From Hyphobacterium sp. SN044 (lineage in GTDB: Bacteria; Pseudomonadota; Alphaproteobacteria; Caulobacterales; Maricaulaceae), in assembly GCF_021864465.1 (NCBI RefSeq), contig NZ_JAKKUV010000007.1, positions 45,521-109,520 of the forward strand: a DNA stretch of 64,000 bases, in the 5' to 3' direction. The notes below the pieces were generated by a model, which saw nothing but the letters and a program-made list of their open reading frames with translations, ran no database searches and was not told where the DNA came from. Below are positions 17,671 through 28,810 of the stretch, piece by piece (within the stretch, counting starts at the first letter, position 1; every line of letters begins with the position of its first letter). The position numbers and the translations under genes were made by a program.

Positions 17671-18701
17671 CGCCGCCGCGCCGCCCGCATCGCCAGTTTC
17701 AGGATCAGATCCCCGACCAGGCTTTCCGCCGGACTGCCGGTCGTCTTGACCGCCCGCTCGGTGTCGAGCGCGGCTTCCCGGGCGGCCTCGAGGCCCGCCG
17801 TGCGCCAGATTTCGACCTGGCGGCCGAAAATCGCTTGTGAAGGGCCGAAGCGCGGGGCGCCGAACCGCTGGGCCGCTGCGGGGCCGCCGCCGGCATGTGC
17901 CTCGCCGATCAGGTCGAGCCGCCGCTGGATCGCGCGCAATATGCCGACCGGATTGTCCCCGGCGGCCAGAAGCCGCGCATAGGCCCGGTCCGCCGCTGCG
18001 ACATCGCCGGCCAGCGCAGGTTCGACCAGCCGGTCCATCGCATCCTCTCCGCCCGCCGCGGCGATCGCGCGAATGTCCTCGGCGGTGACGAGATCATCGC
18101 CCTCGGCGCGCTGGCCGCGCAAACCCTTGTAGAGCAGAAGCTTCTCGATCTCGGAGCGAGCCACGCCCCGGTCGCCTTCCAACTGCGGGATGAAGAGCGC
18201 GCGCGCTTCCGGGTCGAGCGACAGGCCTTCCGCGGCCAGCGCCTCGTTGACGAGGCTCGCCGTGTCGGCGGCGCTGTCGGAATAGCAGGGCACGGCCAGT
18301 GCGATGCCGCTGGCCTCGACCGTCTTGCGCAGCGCGTCGCCACCCTTCAGATCCCCGGCTTCGATGATGAGGCGGGCCTCGGCCTGGTATTCGCCTTTCT
18401 CTAGGTCTTTCAGATAATTGGCGGCCGGGGCGCTGCCGGTCGAAAGGCGCAATTCCACGAGCCGGCCCCCGCCCATCAGCGACATCGCCGCCATGGCATC
18501 GGCTAGGCTCGCCGGGTCGGACTTGATGTCGTCCTCGGTCAGGCGCGTGACGGAAAAATCATCGCCATCCGGCAGGAGTTTCTTCGCCAGTTCGGCCGCG
18601 CGTTCGCGCACCAGGCCCCGGTCGGGTCCGTAAATCAGCCAGGCCCGGAAATCGCCCGGGCGGGCAATCGCGCCGGCGGCTTCGCGGGCGCTCGCCTTCA
18701 T
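17667..18701 (-). CDS. holA: DNA polymerase III delta subunit
   Basis: 344 residues. The delta subunit of the clamp loader opens the beta clamp during replication. Family features are a degenerate AAA-like first domain with I-Y-G-P-D-R-G-L-V-R-E-R, the L-x-x-A-x-x-x-x-S-L-M-G-G-G-R-L-V stretch that contacts the clamp, and the helical C-terminal collar domain. The ATG (18701) directly follows the lptE stop (TAGATG), so it is translated from the same mRNA as leuS and lptE. Confidence 0.92.
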   Translation of the reverse strand: MKASAREAAGAIARPGDFRAWLIYGPDRGLVRERAAELAKKLLPDGDDFSVTRLTEDDIKSDPASLADAMAAMSLMGGGRLVELRLSTGSAPAANYLKDLEKGEYQAEARLIIEAGDLKGGDALRKTVEASGIALAVPCYSDSAADTASLVNEALAAEGLSLDPEARALFIPQLEGDRGVARSEIEKLLLYKGLRGQRAEGDDLVTAEDIRAIAAAGGEDAMDRLVEPALAGDVAAADRAYARLLAAGDNPVGILRAIQRRLDLIGEAHAGGGPAAAQRFGAPRFGPSQAIFGRQVEIWRTAGLEAAREAALDTERAVKTTGSPAESLVGDLILKLAMRAARRR

Positions 18702-19193
18702 CTAGTTGCCTTCTTGCGTCCGCAGGAAGCGCGCGACCTGGAGCGTCAGCCGGTTTGCCGCCGCGCGCGCCGCTAATTCCTCGCCCTCGCGCTGGCTCGC
18801 GATCGCGGCATAGGGCTGGGACGGAATGTTGTACGTGCCTGATCCCGAGACCGACCCGTCGAAGACGGGTTCGGCATTGCCCGTCTCGAAAATCTGGTAG
18901 CTGACCGTCAGATTGAGGGCGTAGCGCGTGGCGAGGCCGTCTGCGCCGATCCCGGTCCCGACCCGCTGGACGTCGACCGGTTCCAGTACGAGCCGGTATT
19001 GCCCGCCCGACCGGAAGCTGTTGCGCAACTCGTCGCGCAGCAAATAGTCGAGCCGTGTGTCGCCGGTCTGCTCAAGGCTGACCCCATCGAGCGAGACGCC
19101 CGAAGGCCCGCCATAGAGCGGCTGAAACCCGCAGCCCGAAAGGGCGATCGCGCTGGCCGCCAGAGCGGCGGCGAGAAGAGTCCGGCGATGCAT
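18702..19193 (-). CDS. lptE: LPS-assembly lipoprotein
   Basis: 163 residues. Outer-membrane lipoprotein that plugs the LptD barrel for lipopolysaccharide export. It has a lipoprotein signal (A-L-S-G-C, Cys21) followed directly by G-F-Q-P-L-Y, the hallmark of LptE in this group. The position between leuS and holA is the conserved arrangement in Proteobacteria. Confidence 0.92.
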   Translation of the reverse strand: MHRRTLLAAALAASAIALSGCGFQPLYGGPSGVSLDGVSLEQTGDTRLDYLLRDELRNSFRSGGQYRLVLEPVDVQRVGTGIGADGLATRYALNLTVSYQIFETGNAEPVFDGSVSGSGTYNIPSQPYAAIASQREGEELAARAAANRLTLQVARFLRTQEGN

Positions 19194-19197
19194 GCGT

Positions 19198-21795
<2,598 letters not shown>

Positions 21796-21846
21796 GATGA
21801 CGGCGCCCTCAACAGGTCAGGGCGCGACCGGAGATCCGGCGCCGGC

Positions 21847-22338
21847 TTATTCGGTTTCCAGGTTGGAAATCCGCAGCTGGCGGGCGCGGGTCAGGATCGC
21901 GTTCTCGATTTCAACGGCGGTTTCAGGGCTCACGGCGGCATCGATCCAGCCACCGTTCTCCTGCTGCTCCTGGCGGAAGACGCGCACCGATAGCGCGTCG
22001 GCGCGAAGCCGCGTGTCGAGGATATAGACCGTGACCTTGAAGCGCTCGGTCGTCATCTCCGGATTGGCGTACCAGTCCGTGATGATCACGCCGCCGAACG
22101 GATCGACTTCCTGCAGCGGCATGAAGCTGATCGTGTCGAGGCTGGCGCGCCACAGATAGGAATTGACGCCGATGCCGGCGACTTCGTCGGAACCGCCGCC
22201 GCCAAAGCTCGGGATGCGAAGCCCGCTGCGGCCCTCGGACTCGGCATTGTCACCGCCCCCGCCAAGCGAGGAACAGGCCGGCGAAAGGACGAGAATCGAG
22301 GCGAGAATCGCCCACAGGATCGGCTGACGGACAGGCAT
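21847..22338 (-). CDS. DUF3576 lipoprotein
   Basis: 163 residues with a lipoprotein signal (Cys22) and a Gly/Ser-rich linker. The conserved core of DUF3576 follows: G-V-N-S-Y-L-W-R-A-S-L-D-T-I-S-F-M-P-L, D-P-F-G-G-V-I-I-T-D-W-Y, and a C-terminal E-N-A-I-L-T-R-A-R-Q-L-R. The family is typical of Alphaproteobacteria and is usually upstream of leuS, as here (51 bp away). Probably outer-membrane associated; function unknown. ATG 22338 was chosen because the signal peptide starts there. Confidence 0.88.
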   Translation of the reverse strand: MPVRQPILWAILASILVLSPACSSLGGGGDNAESEGRSGLRIPSFGGGGSDEVAGIGVNSYLWRASLDTISFMPLQEVDPFGGVIITDWYANPEMTTERFKVTVYILDTRLRADALSVRVFRQEQQENGGWIDAAVSPETAVEIENAILTRARQLRISNLETE

Positions 22339-22607
22339 CGTGAAAAGGCTCCTTGAAACGGCGCGAAACCAGAGCATGGAACGCGGCGGCGCCGCAAGAC
22401 GGGACCGCTCTATAACATGCAATCCGTTCAGTGCCAGCGCCGCGATGCGTTCGCAGGTGACATCTTAATCTGTGGCGGGAACGACACAGCTGCCATCTTC
22501 CTGCCGCATTTCATGGCGGGCGCGCTTGACCGGAGGGGGTCGGCTGGCGTGTTTTCATGCCCGAACGTCCGGGGGGACGGGGCCGACCGGTGAGGCCGCG
22601 AGCGACC

Positions 22608-23843
22608 ATGAAGCGGACGACGGCAGTTTCATACTCCGCCATCCTGCTCTCGACAGTCCTCGCGGCCACGCCATCGCCCGCTGCGGCTGTCATACTTCAA
22701 GACCATCAATGGGGTCCGTTCGAGATCGAAACCGGTCTCGACCTGACCCTTGCCGCCGGCGCGGGCGATACCGATCCGGTTCATGACGGCCTCCTCGCCG
22801 AACTCGACGCCTTCCTCGACGCCGAAGCCATCACCGATGACGGGCTGCGCTATGGCGCGCGCTTCCGCCTGCGGGCCCAGCGTGACACTGGCCGCTCCGG
22901 TTTCGCCGACAGCGTGGGTGATTGCACCGATGCCGCGGCGGGCTGCCCCGTCAGCGGCACGGTCCTGCAGCGCTCCATCGCGACCGGCCGTCATGTGTCG
23001 GCTTCCCGGCCGGATGAGCCGGGCCGCGTCGCCCTGGAAAGCGCGCATCTCTTCGTGCGGGGCGGTTGGGGCGAGGTGCGCGCCGGTCTGACGCCAGGCG
23101 CGGCGGCGATGGAAGCCATTCCCGCCGTCACGGCCATGCGCAGCCTCGCGCTCGATGGCGGCACGCTCGATCCGGGCGGCCATGCCGCAATCCGGACCGT
23201 GAATGACGCGTCCGGCTTCGGGCCGCGAATCGCGGTGCAGAGCCAGCGCATCGTCGGCTTCCGTCTGTCCGCCTCCTTCGCGGCGGAAACGCAGGGCTGC
23301 GGCGTCGATGTCTGCGTCCGGGGCCGGCAGGCCGTATCGGTACCGGGCACGCCCGTCACGGCCCTGGCCGGCAACCGGCTCGACAATGCTGCCGAGCTCG
23401 CCGTCTCCTTCGATCATACCTTTTCGCGCGAAACCCGGTTCGAGGCCGCGCTATCGGCTCTGACCGCCGACCCCTCGGATCCTGCGGCGCCAGGCGGCTA
23501 CACTGCCGTACAGGCGGGTGTGCGGGTGGAGCGGGAGGACTGGCTGTTCGGGGTGTCGGCGCTCGATGCGGAGACCTATTCCGCCCTGACGGCGGGACTC
23601 GCCCGCGATTTCGGCCCGTGGCGGGTCGGGATCGAGGCCGGCCTGTCGGATGACAGCCTGATCCACGAATCGCAGCGCGCCATTCAGGTCGGTGTGTCGC
23701 GCCTCGTCGGCGATCACGGCCTGATCGGGGCTGCCCTGCGCCGGGAAGAGACCGGATTCGCCTTGCCTGGCGGGCCCGGACAGCGCCTGTCCGGCGAGCG
23801 CGAGGACGTTTCCCTGCTGATCGAGGCGGGCCTGCGCTACTGA
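22608..23843 (+). CDS. Porin-like outer-membrane protein
   Basis: 411 residues with a signal peptide (V-L-A-A-T-P-S-P-A-A-A). The rest is rich in alternating beta strands and ends in L-I-E-A-G-L-R-Y, with an aromatic last residue as in barrel proteins recognised by BamA. E-L-D-A-F-L-D-A...R-Y-G-A-R-F-R-L-R-A-Q and a G-W-G-E-V-R-A-G-L strand fit the Gram-negative porin superfamily. Two Cys pairs occur in loops. Pore selectivity unknown. The start at ATG 22608 removes an Arg/Pro-rich head from the longer frame. Confidence 0.75.
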   Translation: MKRTTAVSYSAILLSTVLAATPSPAAAVILQDHQWGPFEIETGLDLTLAAGAGDTDPVHDGLLAELDAFLDAEAITDDGLRYGARFRLRAQRDTGRSGFADSVGDCTDAAAGCPVSGTVLQRSIATGRHVSASRPDEPGRVALESAHLFVRGGWGEVRAGLTPGAAAMEAIPAVTAMRSLALDGGTLDPGGHAAIRTVNDASGFGPRIAVQSQRIVGFRLSASFAAETQGCGVDVCVRGRQAVSVPGTPVTALAGNRLDNAAELAVSFDHTFSRETRFEAALSALTADPSDPAAPGGYTAVQAGVRVEREDWLFGVSALDAETYSALTAGLARDFGPWRVGIEAGLSDDSLIHESQRAIQVGVSRLVGDHGLIGAALRREETGFALPGGPGQRLSGEREDVSLLIEAGLRY

Positions 23844-23976
23844 TTGCGGCCCCCGTCCGCGAAAAGAAGCATGGATTCTGCGCAACACTTTCCGGCGAGA
23901 GTCGTTTCATCCCTGAAAAGGGCTTCGATTCACCCGGTCATGTCGCTATATTGACCAACTGGAAGGGACCAAAACC

Positions 23977-24408
23977 ATGACCAGTCGGGTCTACCAAATT
24001 GGTTTTGCAAGTGTTTTCGCCGCTGCCACGCTCTGCGTGACGGCGCCGTCCGCCTTTGCCTTCCAGGAACAGACCAGCGAAACCGGCTCCGCGGCGGTCC
24101 AGCCGTGGTATGAGGCCTTCACCTTCGCCACGTCCGACAACGTGCCGAATGTCGCCTTCGACAACCCGGAAACCCAGTTCGAGTTCAACGCGACCGAACG
24201 CTGGGGCTTCACGCTGGGCCTCGATAACGATCCAAACGAGCGCTACGACCTCGACAGCTTCTCGGCCGGCGCCTTCGTCAATGTCGGCGAACGCTTCCGC
24301 TTCGGCGGCGCGGTGCGCTTCACGGCGCAGGAAGACTTGCTGACGGGCACGCTGGCCGATGACGAGCGTGCGCCCGAGGTCAAATTCGAATCCGCCCTGC
24401 GCTTCTAG
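23977..24408 (+). CDS. NtrZ-family periplasmic regulatory protein
   Basis: 143 residues with a signal peptide (A-P-S-A-F-A). After a short linker come the compact strands of the NtrZ-like family: R-W-G-F-T-L-G-L, F-S-A-G-A-F-V-N-V-G-E-R-F-R-F-G-G-A-V-R-F and a final K-F-E-S-A-L-R-F. In Caulobacter, NtrZ is a periplasmic inhibitor of the NtrY kinase. The ntrYX genes are not in the window. A terminator follows. Confidence 0.75.
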   Translation: MTSRVYQIGFASVFAAATLCVTAPSAFAFQEQTSETGSAAVQPWYEAFTFATSDNVPNVAFDNPETQFEFNATERWGFTLGLDNDPNERYDLDSFSAGAFVNVGERFRFGGAVRFTAQEDLLTGTLADDERAPEVKFESALRF

Positions 24409-24433
24409 ACGAAGCGCCCAGCCCGCGTGTTCG

Positions 24434-24457
24434 CCCGGCCCGAGCGCCGGGTTTTTT
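24434..24457 (+). terminator. Rho-independent terminator after ntrZ-like gene
   Basis: Stem CCCGGC/GCCGGG with a 6-nt loop, followed by six T residues. Confidence 0.9.
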
Positions 24458-24468
24458 ATGGCCCGGAT

Positions 24469-25080
24469 TCAGTACGCTGCGGATACTGCGGCGACCCCCG
24501 AAAAGCCCAGCCCTGAAAGCCGAGCCGCCCGTTCCGGCGTGATGCCGCCGAGCGCATAGACCGGCGCCGCGACGGACCGGGCGATCGCACCGGCGCGCCA
24601 GATCCCGATGGGGCGTCCGGCGCCGGGGCTCCGGGTCGGAAACACCGGCGACAGCAGCACGGCATCGGCGTCCAGCCGGGCTGCCCGCTTCGCGCCGCGC
24701 CGCGAATGCGCCGAAGCGGTCAGGATCAGGCCCGAAGGATGCCGCGTCCGGGCCTGACCGATCAGGCGTTCCGGCCAGTGCACCCCGTCCGCTCCGCATT
24801 GCAGGGCGAGCGTCGGATCGGCGGCGATCAGGAGGATCAGCCCCGTCCGGTCGGCGATGCGGCGCAGCGCATGCGCCTCACGTGCGGCCTCCGGGCGGCC
24901 GAAATGCCGGTGGACCAGCACGGAACGGGACGGGATGGATTCGGCAAACGCCTCGATATCGGGATAACGGCGCGGATCGGTGAGCACGATCAGCGGCGGC
25001 AACGGGCCGGGCGACCCCCGCGCCACGCGCGCCGCGGCCCTTGCCAGCGCCCGGCCTGCGTCATACCACCCGCCCGTCAT
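24469..25080 (-). CDS. Thiamine-phosphate synthase-like (ThiE/TenI fold)
   Basis: 203 residues. A TIM-barrel protein with L-I-V-L-T-D-P-R-R, G-A-D-G-V-H-W-P-E, S-A-H-S, V-L-L-S-P-V-F-P-T-x-S-P-G and A-L-G-G-I-T-P-E, all at the places used by ThiE for pyrophosphate and thiazole-phosphate binding. The family includes true ThiE, which joins pyrimidine and thiazole, and TenI-type proteins that have lost activity; I cannot separate them here. Its ATG at 25080 shares a CATG with the yggS start on the other strand. Confidence 0.75.
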   Translation of the reverse strand: MTGGWYDAGRALARAAARVARGSPGPLPPLIVLTDPRRYPDIEAFAESIPSRSVLVHRHFGRPEAAREAHALRRIADRTGLILLIAADPTLALQCGADGVHWPERLIGQARTRHPSGLILTASAHSRRGAKRAARLDADAVLLSPVFPTRSPGAGRPIGIWRAGAIARSVAAPVYALGGITPERAARLSGLGFSGVAAVSAAY

Positions 25081-25768
25081 GACCGATCTTGTCCCCGATA
25101 TTGCCGCCGAAATCGCGGAGCGCCGCACCGCCATCCTGCAGCGCATCAGCGCCGCCGCGCAAACCGCCCGTCGCAGTGCGAGCGATATCGCGCTGGTCGC
25201 CGTCTCGAAAGTCCAGCCGGACGACCGCGTCGACGCCATGCTCGCGGCGGGTCAGCGCGTGTTCGGCGAGAACCGCGTGCAGGAAGCGCAGGCGCGCTGG
25301 ACCGAACGGCGGCAGCGATATTCCGACCTCGAACTGCGCCTCGTCGGGCCGCTGCAATCGAACAAGGCCGGCGACGCGGTCGCCCTGTTCGACGTGATCG
25401 AGACGCTCGACCGCGACAGCCTCGCCAGGGCGCTGCGCAAGGAGATGGACAAGCAGGGCCGCACCCCGCGCCTCTACGTCCAGGTCAATACCGGCGAGGA
25501 AAACCAGAAATCCGGCATTCCTCCGCAGGAGGCCGTGGCATTCGTGGAGCGTATGCGTCTGGAGTACGGCTTCGACATTGACGGCCTGATGTGCATTCCG
25601 CCGGTCGGCGAACCGGCCGGCCCGCATTTCGCCCTTCTGGCGGATCTCTCCCGAGCCTGCGGTGTTGAAAAGCTGTCCATGGGCATGAGCGGCGATTTCG
25701 AAACCGCCATCCGCTTCGGCGCGACCTCGGTCCGGGTCGGAACCGCCCTGTTTGGTGAACGCGGCTGA
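25079..25768 (+). CDS. PLP homeostasis protein (YggS/PLPBP family)
   Basis: 229 residues. Binds pyridoxal phosphate and buffers its free level. It has no known catalytic reaction. K44 in V-A-V-S-K is the PLP lysine, G-E-N-R-V-Q-E follows, and H-F-A-L...L-S-M-G-M-S-G-D-F-E-T-A-I with G-A-T-S-V-R-V-G-T-A-L-F-G at the C-terminus hold the phosphate. Complete and of normal length. First gene of a run with lysE-like and pyrF. Confidence 0.93.
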   Translation: MTDLVPDIAAEIAERRTAILQRISAAAQTARRSASDIALVAVSKVQPDDRVDAMLAAGQRVFGENRVQEAQARWTERRQRYSDLELRLVGPLQSNKAGDAVALFDVIETLDRDSLARALRKEMDKQGRTPRLYVQVNTGEENQKSGIPPQEAVAFVERMRLEYGFDIDGLMCIPPVGEPAGPHFALLADLSRACGVEKLSMGMSGDFETAIRFGATSVRVGTALFGERG

Positions 25769-25843
25769 ACCTCTCCGCAATGTGATCACGCGTCGCGCAA
25801 GATTCAGATTGCCGGAATCCGCGGCGCATGCGCTCCTGCAAGA

Positions 25844-26470
25844 ATGCTCGACCTCGGCCTTCTGCCTCTCTTTATGGCCGGTGCCTTCGCCCTTGCGATC
25901 GCGCCAGGCCCCGACATGGCCTTCACGCTGGCGACCACCGCTTCGAAGGGCTGGCGCGCGGGCCTGATGGCCCTGGCTGGGATCAATCTCGGCGCCGCGA
26001 GCTGGACGCTCGCCACCGTCCTGGGCCTCTCGGCCATGCTGGCGGCAACGGAACACGCCCTGACCGTCGTGCGCTGGATCGGCGGGGCCTATCTCGTCTG
26101 GCTCGCCATCCAGACCATCCGCAAGCTGGATGCCTTGCCCGAGGGCCGGGCGGCGAAGGGCATGTGGCCAGCCTTCCGGCGCGGCTTCCTGACCAATTTG
26201 CTCAACCCGAAGGTCGGCCTCTTCTACATGGCCTTCCTGCCGCAATTCACCAATGCGGAGATCGGCCCGGTCTGGATCCAGATGCTGACGCTCGCGGCGA
26301 TTTTCTTCGTGATCGGCGATCTGGTCCTGCTGACAGTCGTTCTCGCCGCCGGGGCCGCGCGGTCCCGGCTCGAACGGTCGGCGGCCTGGCGACGCGCTCT
26401 CAACGCACTGGCCGCGACCGCATTCGGCGGACTCGGTTTGCGCTTGCTCATCGCCCGCGATGCGGGGTAA
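25844..26470 (+). CDS. LysE-family amino-acid exporter
   Basis: 208 residues with six predicted helices. The start M-L-D-L-G-L-L-P-L-F-M-A-G-A-F-A-L-A-I-A-P-G-P-D shows the A-P-G-P-D signature of LysE/RhtB exporters. N-L-L-N-P-K-V in the middle is also conserved. It exports an amino acid or derivative across the inner membrane; the substrate is not predictable. It sits 75 bp after yggS and 12 bp before pyrF. Confidence 0.9.
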   Translation: MLDLGLLPLFMAGAFALAIAPGPDMAFTLATTASKGWRAGLMALAGINLGAASWTLATVLGLSAMLAATEHALTVVRWIGGAYLVWLAIQTIRKLDALPEGRAAKGMWPAFRRGFLTNLLNPKVGLFYMAFLPQFTNAEIGPVWIQMLTLAAIFFVIGDLVLLTVVLAAGAARSRLERSAAWRRALNALAATAFGGLGLRLLIARDAG

Positions 26471-26482
26471 ACGGCCCGTCTC

Positions 26483-27175
26483 ATGGACAGCCGATTGATC
26501 GTCGCGCTCGACGTCCCGCGGATTGCGGACGCCGAAGCGCTCGCCGCGCGCCTCGATGGCGCGGTTTCCTGGTTCAAGCTGGGACTCCAGCTCTTCCCGC
26601 TCGGGGCGATGGACGTCTCCGCGCGCCTCAGGGCGAAGGGCAAGAAGACCTTCCTCGACTGGAAGCTTCACGACATCCCGAAGACGGTTGAGCGGGCCAC
26701 GCGGTCGATCGCCGAGGCCGGCGGCGATTTCCTGACCATCCACGCCGAGCCCGACATCATGCGGGCAGCCGTGCAGGGCAAGGCGGATGATCCGGACCTG
26801 AAACTCCTCGCGGTCACCGTGCTCACCGCCTACGACGACGCCATGCTGACCGAGATGGGCTATGCCTACACCGCCCGCGACCTCGTCTTCCGGCGGATCG
26901 AGCAGGCGATCGAGGCGGGCATGGACGGCATGATCATCTCGCCGCTCGAAGCCACGGAAGCGCGCAAGCGCTTCGGCGATGATTTCCTGATCGTGACGCC
27001 GGGCGTGCGCCCGGCCGGGTCGGATGTCGGCGACCAGAAGCGCGTCGCCACGCCGGGCGAGGCGATGCGGATGGGCGCGGATTATGTCGTCGTCGGACGT
27101 CCGGTCGCGGAAGCCGCCGACCCGGTCGCCGCGGCCAACGCCATCAATGCGGAAATCGCCGAAGCGCTGGGCTGA
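26483..27175 (+). CDS. pyrF: Orotidine-5'-phosphate decarboxylase
   Basis: 230 residues. Makes UMP from OMP, the last step of de novo pyrimidine synthesis. The catalytic D59-x-K61-x-x-D64 stretch (F-L-D-W-K-L-H-D-I-P) is intact, and P-G-V-R-P near residue 177 and the phosphate-binding V-V-G-R-P near 210 are present. Normal length. Followed by a dispersed repeat, then by an opposite-strand gene. Confidence 0.96.
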   Translation: MDSRLIVALDVPRIADAEALAARLDGAVSWFKLGLQLFPLGAMDVSARLRAKGKKTFLDWKLHDIPKTVERATRSIAEAGGDFLTIHAEPDIMRAAVQGKADDPDLKLLAVTVLTAYDDAMLTEMGYAYTARDLVFRRIEQAIEAGMDGMIISPLEATEARKRFGDDFLIVTPGVRPAGSDVGDQKRVATPGEAMRMGADYVVVGRPVAEAADPVAAANAINAEIAEALG

Positions 27176-27190
27176 CCCGATGGTCAGTCC

Positions 27191-27286
27191 TGACGTTTCC
27201 CGGACGGCAAAGCCGGTCCGGGATCCATCCGGACCCCGGTCTTCGTTTTCCCCGCGAATGCGGGGACCCCGAAACCGGGGAACGTC
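27191..27286 (-). repeat. Dispersed intergenic repeat, copy 2 (inverted)
   Basis: Read on the minus strand it starts GACGTTCCCCGGTTTCG and ends CGTCCGGGAAACGTCA, as does the copy at 16029-16117, with GAAGACCGGGGTCC and GGACCGGCT in the same order. It differs by an extra small hairpin (GGTCCCCGCATTCGCGGGGA) near the beginning and a shorter spacer. The rest of 27176-27344 has no gene. Confidence 0.75.
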
Positions 27287-27344
27287 GATAGAAGGGTCTT
27301 GCGGGCGGATTAATTACCGCGTCTCGAAGGGCGGACGGATTGAC

Positions 27345-28463
27345 TCAGTGCCCTCTGCCACCGCCATGGCCGCAGCCTGACCGGCAACCTCCGCCGCCAT
27401 GGCCGCCGCGTCCGCCCCACCGCCCTCCAACGCGGACATGCACGCCGGTATTCACCCGCGTGTTCACGCTGACACTGGCATTCGCATTGGCCCCGGCCCC
27501 CGCGCCGGCCCCGGCCAGGGCGCGTGCCCGAGCGCCGGCACTCGGCAGGACCAGCTCGCGGTGAAATCCGCCGCCGCCCGCCGTGCCGTAATACGCGCCT
27601 GACCGCGCGCCGAAATACGACCAGGCGAGGTCGTCATCGTAATAGCCATACCCGCCATCGTAATGCGTGGTGTGGTCGTAATGGCCGCATTCCGAATAGT
27701 GGCGGTCGCGCGAGAAGCCCTCGCAGGCGCAGCCGGACCGGCCGCCCGATCCGCGAACCTCGTGCCAGTAACGGCCATCCTGACCATACCATTCGCGCGG
27801 ATAGACCCTGAGGTCGATATCGCCGCGATATTCGGTCCGGCGGTAGTCGGTCCATTCCCGGCTCTGATAGCAATCATTCCAGCCCGAATGCCGGTACTCG
27901 CGGCGCTCTTCGCGGCGATACTGGCAGGGTGAAGCCGGCGGGTAGTGGCGCTCCTCGTCGCGATAGCTGTAGCGGCGCTCGTCATAGGTTTCGCGATACC
28001 CGCCACGCTCCTCGTAGCGGGGTGTGTGGTTCACATAACGCGGAGCGGGGGATTCATAGCGCGGCGCGTGACGCGGAAGATCGTCGCGTGTCGTCACCCG
28101 CCCGGAGCGCCTGAGGCAGATGCGTTCGCCGTCATCGCCAATGCTGGGTTCGGTTCCGGCCGGGCAGTCGGCATAGCTGTAATCGCGCCCATCCAGATGC
28201 GCATAGGTCTGCACATTGGTCCGGTACTCATCGCGGCGATAGCGGTCGGCATTGTAGGTGCCGCACGGATTGGTCTGGCAGTAGGCATAGGGCCGCCAGC
28301 GTTCGCCATCCCAGATTTCAATCGTTCCGGGCGGGGCCTCGCCGCCGCTGCCGCGATACTCCGGGCGGTCGCTGCCCGGACCGCCGGCGAGATAGCCCGA
28401 TTGCGCCGCGGCGGGCGCGGCGAAGGCGGTCAGGGCGATGAGGCAGGCGAGGATCTGGCGCAT
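27345..28463 (-). CDS. Exported Tyr/Arg-rich protein with Gly/His-rich tail
   Basis: 372 residues with a clean signal peptide (L-I-A-L-T-A-F-A-A-P-A-A-A). The mature protein is dominated by Tyr, Arg, Gly, Asp and His in short runs such as R-Y-E-E-R-G-G-Y-R-E-T-Y, includes several Cys, then an Ala/Gly/Asn section (about 305-335) and a tail of Gly, His and Cys. I do not recognise a domain. The composition suggests an extended, cross-linkable or metal-binding envelope protein. A CtrA-type box lies just upstream of its start codon, so cell-cycle control is possible. Confidence 0.7.
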   Translation of the reverse strand: MRQILACLIALTAFAAPAAAQSGYLAGGPGSDRPEYRGSGGEAPPGTIEIWDGERWRPYAYCQTNPCGTYNADRYRRDEYRTNVQTYAHLDGRDYSYADCPAGTEPSIGDDGERICLRRSGRVTTRDDLPRHAPRYESPAPRYVNHTPRYEERGGYRETYDERRYSYRDEERHYPPASPCQYRREERREYRHSGWNDCYQSREWTDYRRTEYRGDIDLRVYPREWYGQDGRYWHEVRGSGGRSGCACEGFSRDRHYSECGHYDHTTHYDGGYGYYDDDLAWSYFGARSGAYYGTAGGGGFHRELVLPSAGARARALAGAGAGAGANANASVSVNTRVNTGVHVRVGGRWGGRGGHGGGGCRSGCGHGGGRGH

Positions 28464-28473
28464 GGCCTGGAGG

Positions 28474-28488
28474 TTAACAGCAGGTTAA
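28474..28488 (-). promoter_or_regulatory. CtrA-type binding box
   Basis: TTAACAGCAGGTTAA is a full TTAA-N7-TTAA site, the consensus of the alphaproteobacterial master regulator CtrA. It is centred about 18 bp upstream of the ATG at 28463. That is unusually close for an activator site if the annotated start is right, so repression, a leaderless transcript or a later start are all possible. Confidence 0.55.
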
Positions 28489-28546
28489 CCCCTCGCGAAG
28501 CGGATTCCCTTTGCGGGCGAGGGCGATAGGGTTAATTCCGGCACGG

Positions 28547-28744
28547 TTAGAAATCGACCGCCACGCCCTTGCGCTCCCAGTCACCATAGCGCGTCGGTTC
28601 AGGCCGCTTCGGCCCGCCCTCTTCGGCAACCTGTTCGGCCGCCTCGGTCTCGGCCTTGCGGCGCGCTTCGGCCTCTTCCAGCGCGCGGATTGCGGCGGGG
28701 CTCAACGTCTTTCCGGGGGCGGCATTCTCGGGCGGGTGCGTCAT
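28547..28744 (-). CDS. DUF1674 protein (SdhAF4-like)
   Basis: 65 residues. The C-terminal R-Y-G-D-W-E-R-K-G-V-A-V-D-F is the complete signature of DUF1674. Its mitochondrial member, SDHAF4, binds the flavoprotein subunit of succinate dehydrogenase during assembly. The N-terminal half is a charged helix. It is divergent from rsmB with 66 bp between the starts. Confidence 0.9.
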   Translation of the reverse strand: MTHPPENAAPGKTLSPAAIRALEEAEARRKAETEAAEQVAEEGGPKRPEPTRYGDWERKGVAVDF

Positions 28745-28810
28745 GGGAACAGAGATAGGCCGTGCGTGCCTCTCTGTCCAAGCCCGCGCGCGCATGCTAA
28801 CGCCCGCGTC

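Noticed and set aside
25061-26743. Minus-strand open frame opposite yggS, lysE-like and pyrF
   Set aside because: Overlaps three clear genes and has no family features.
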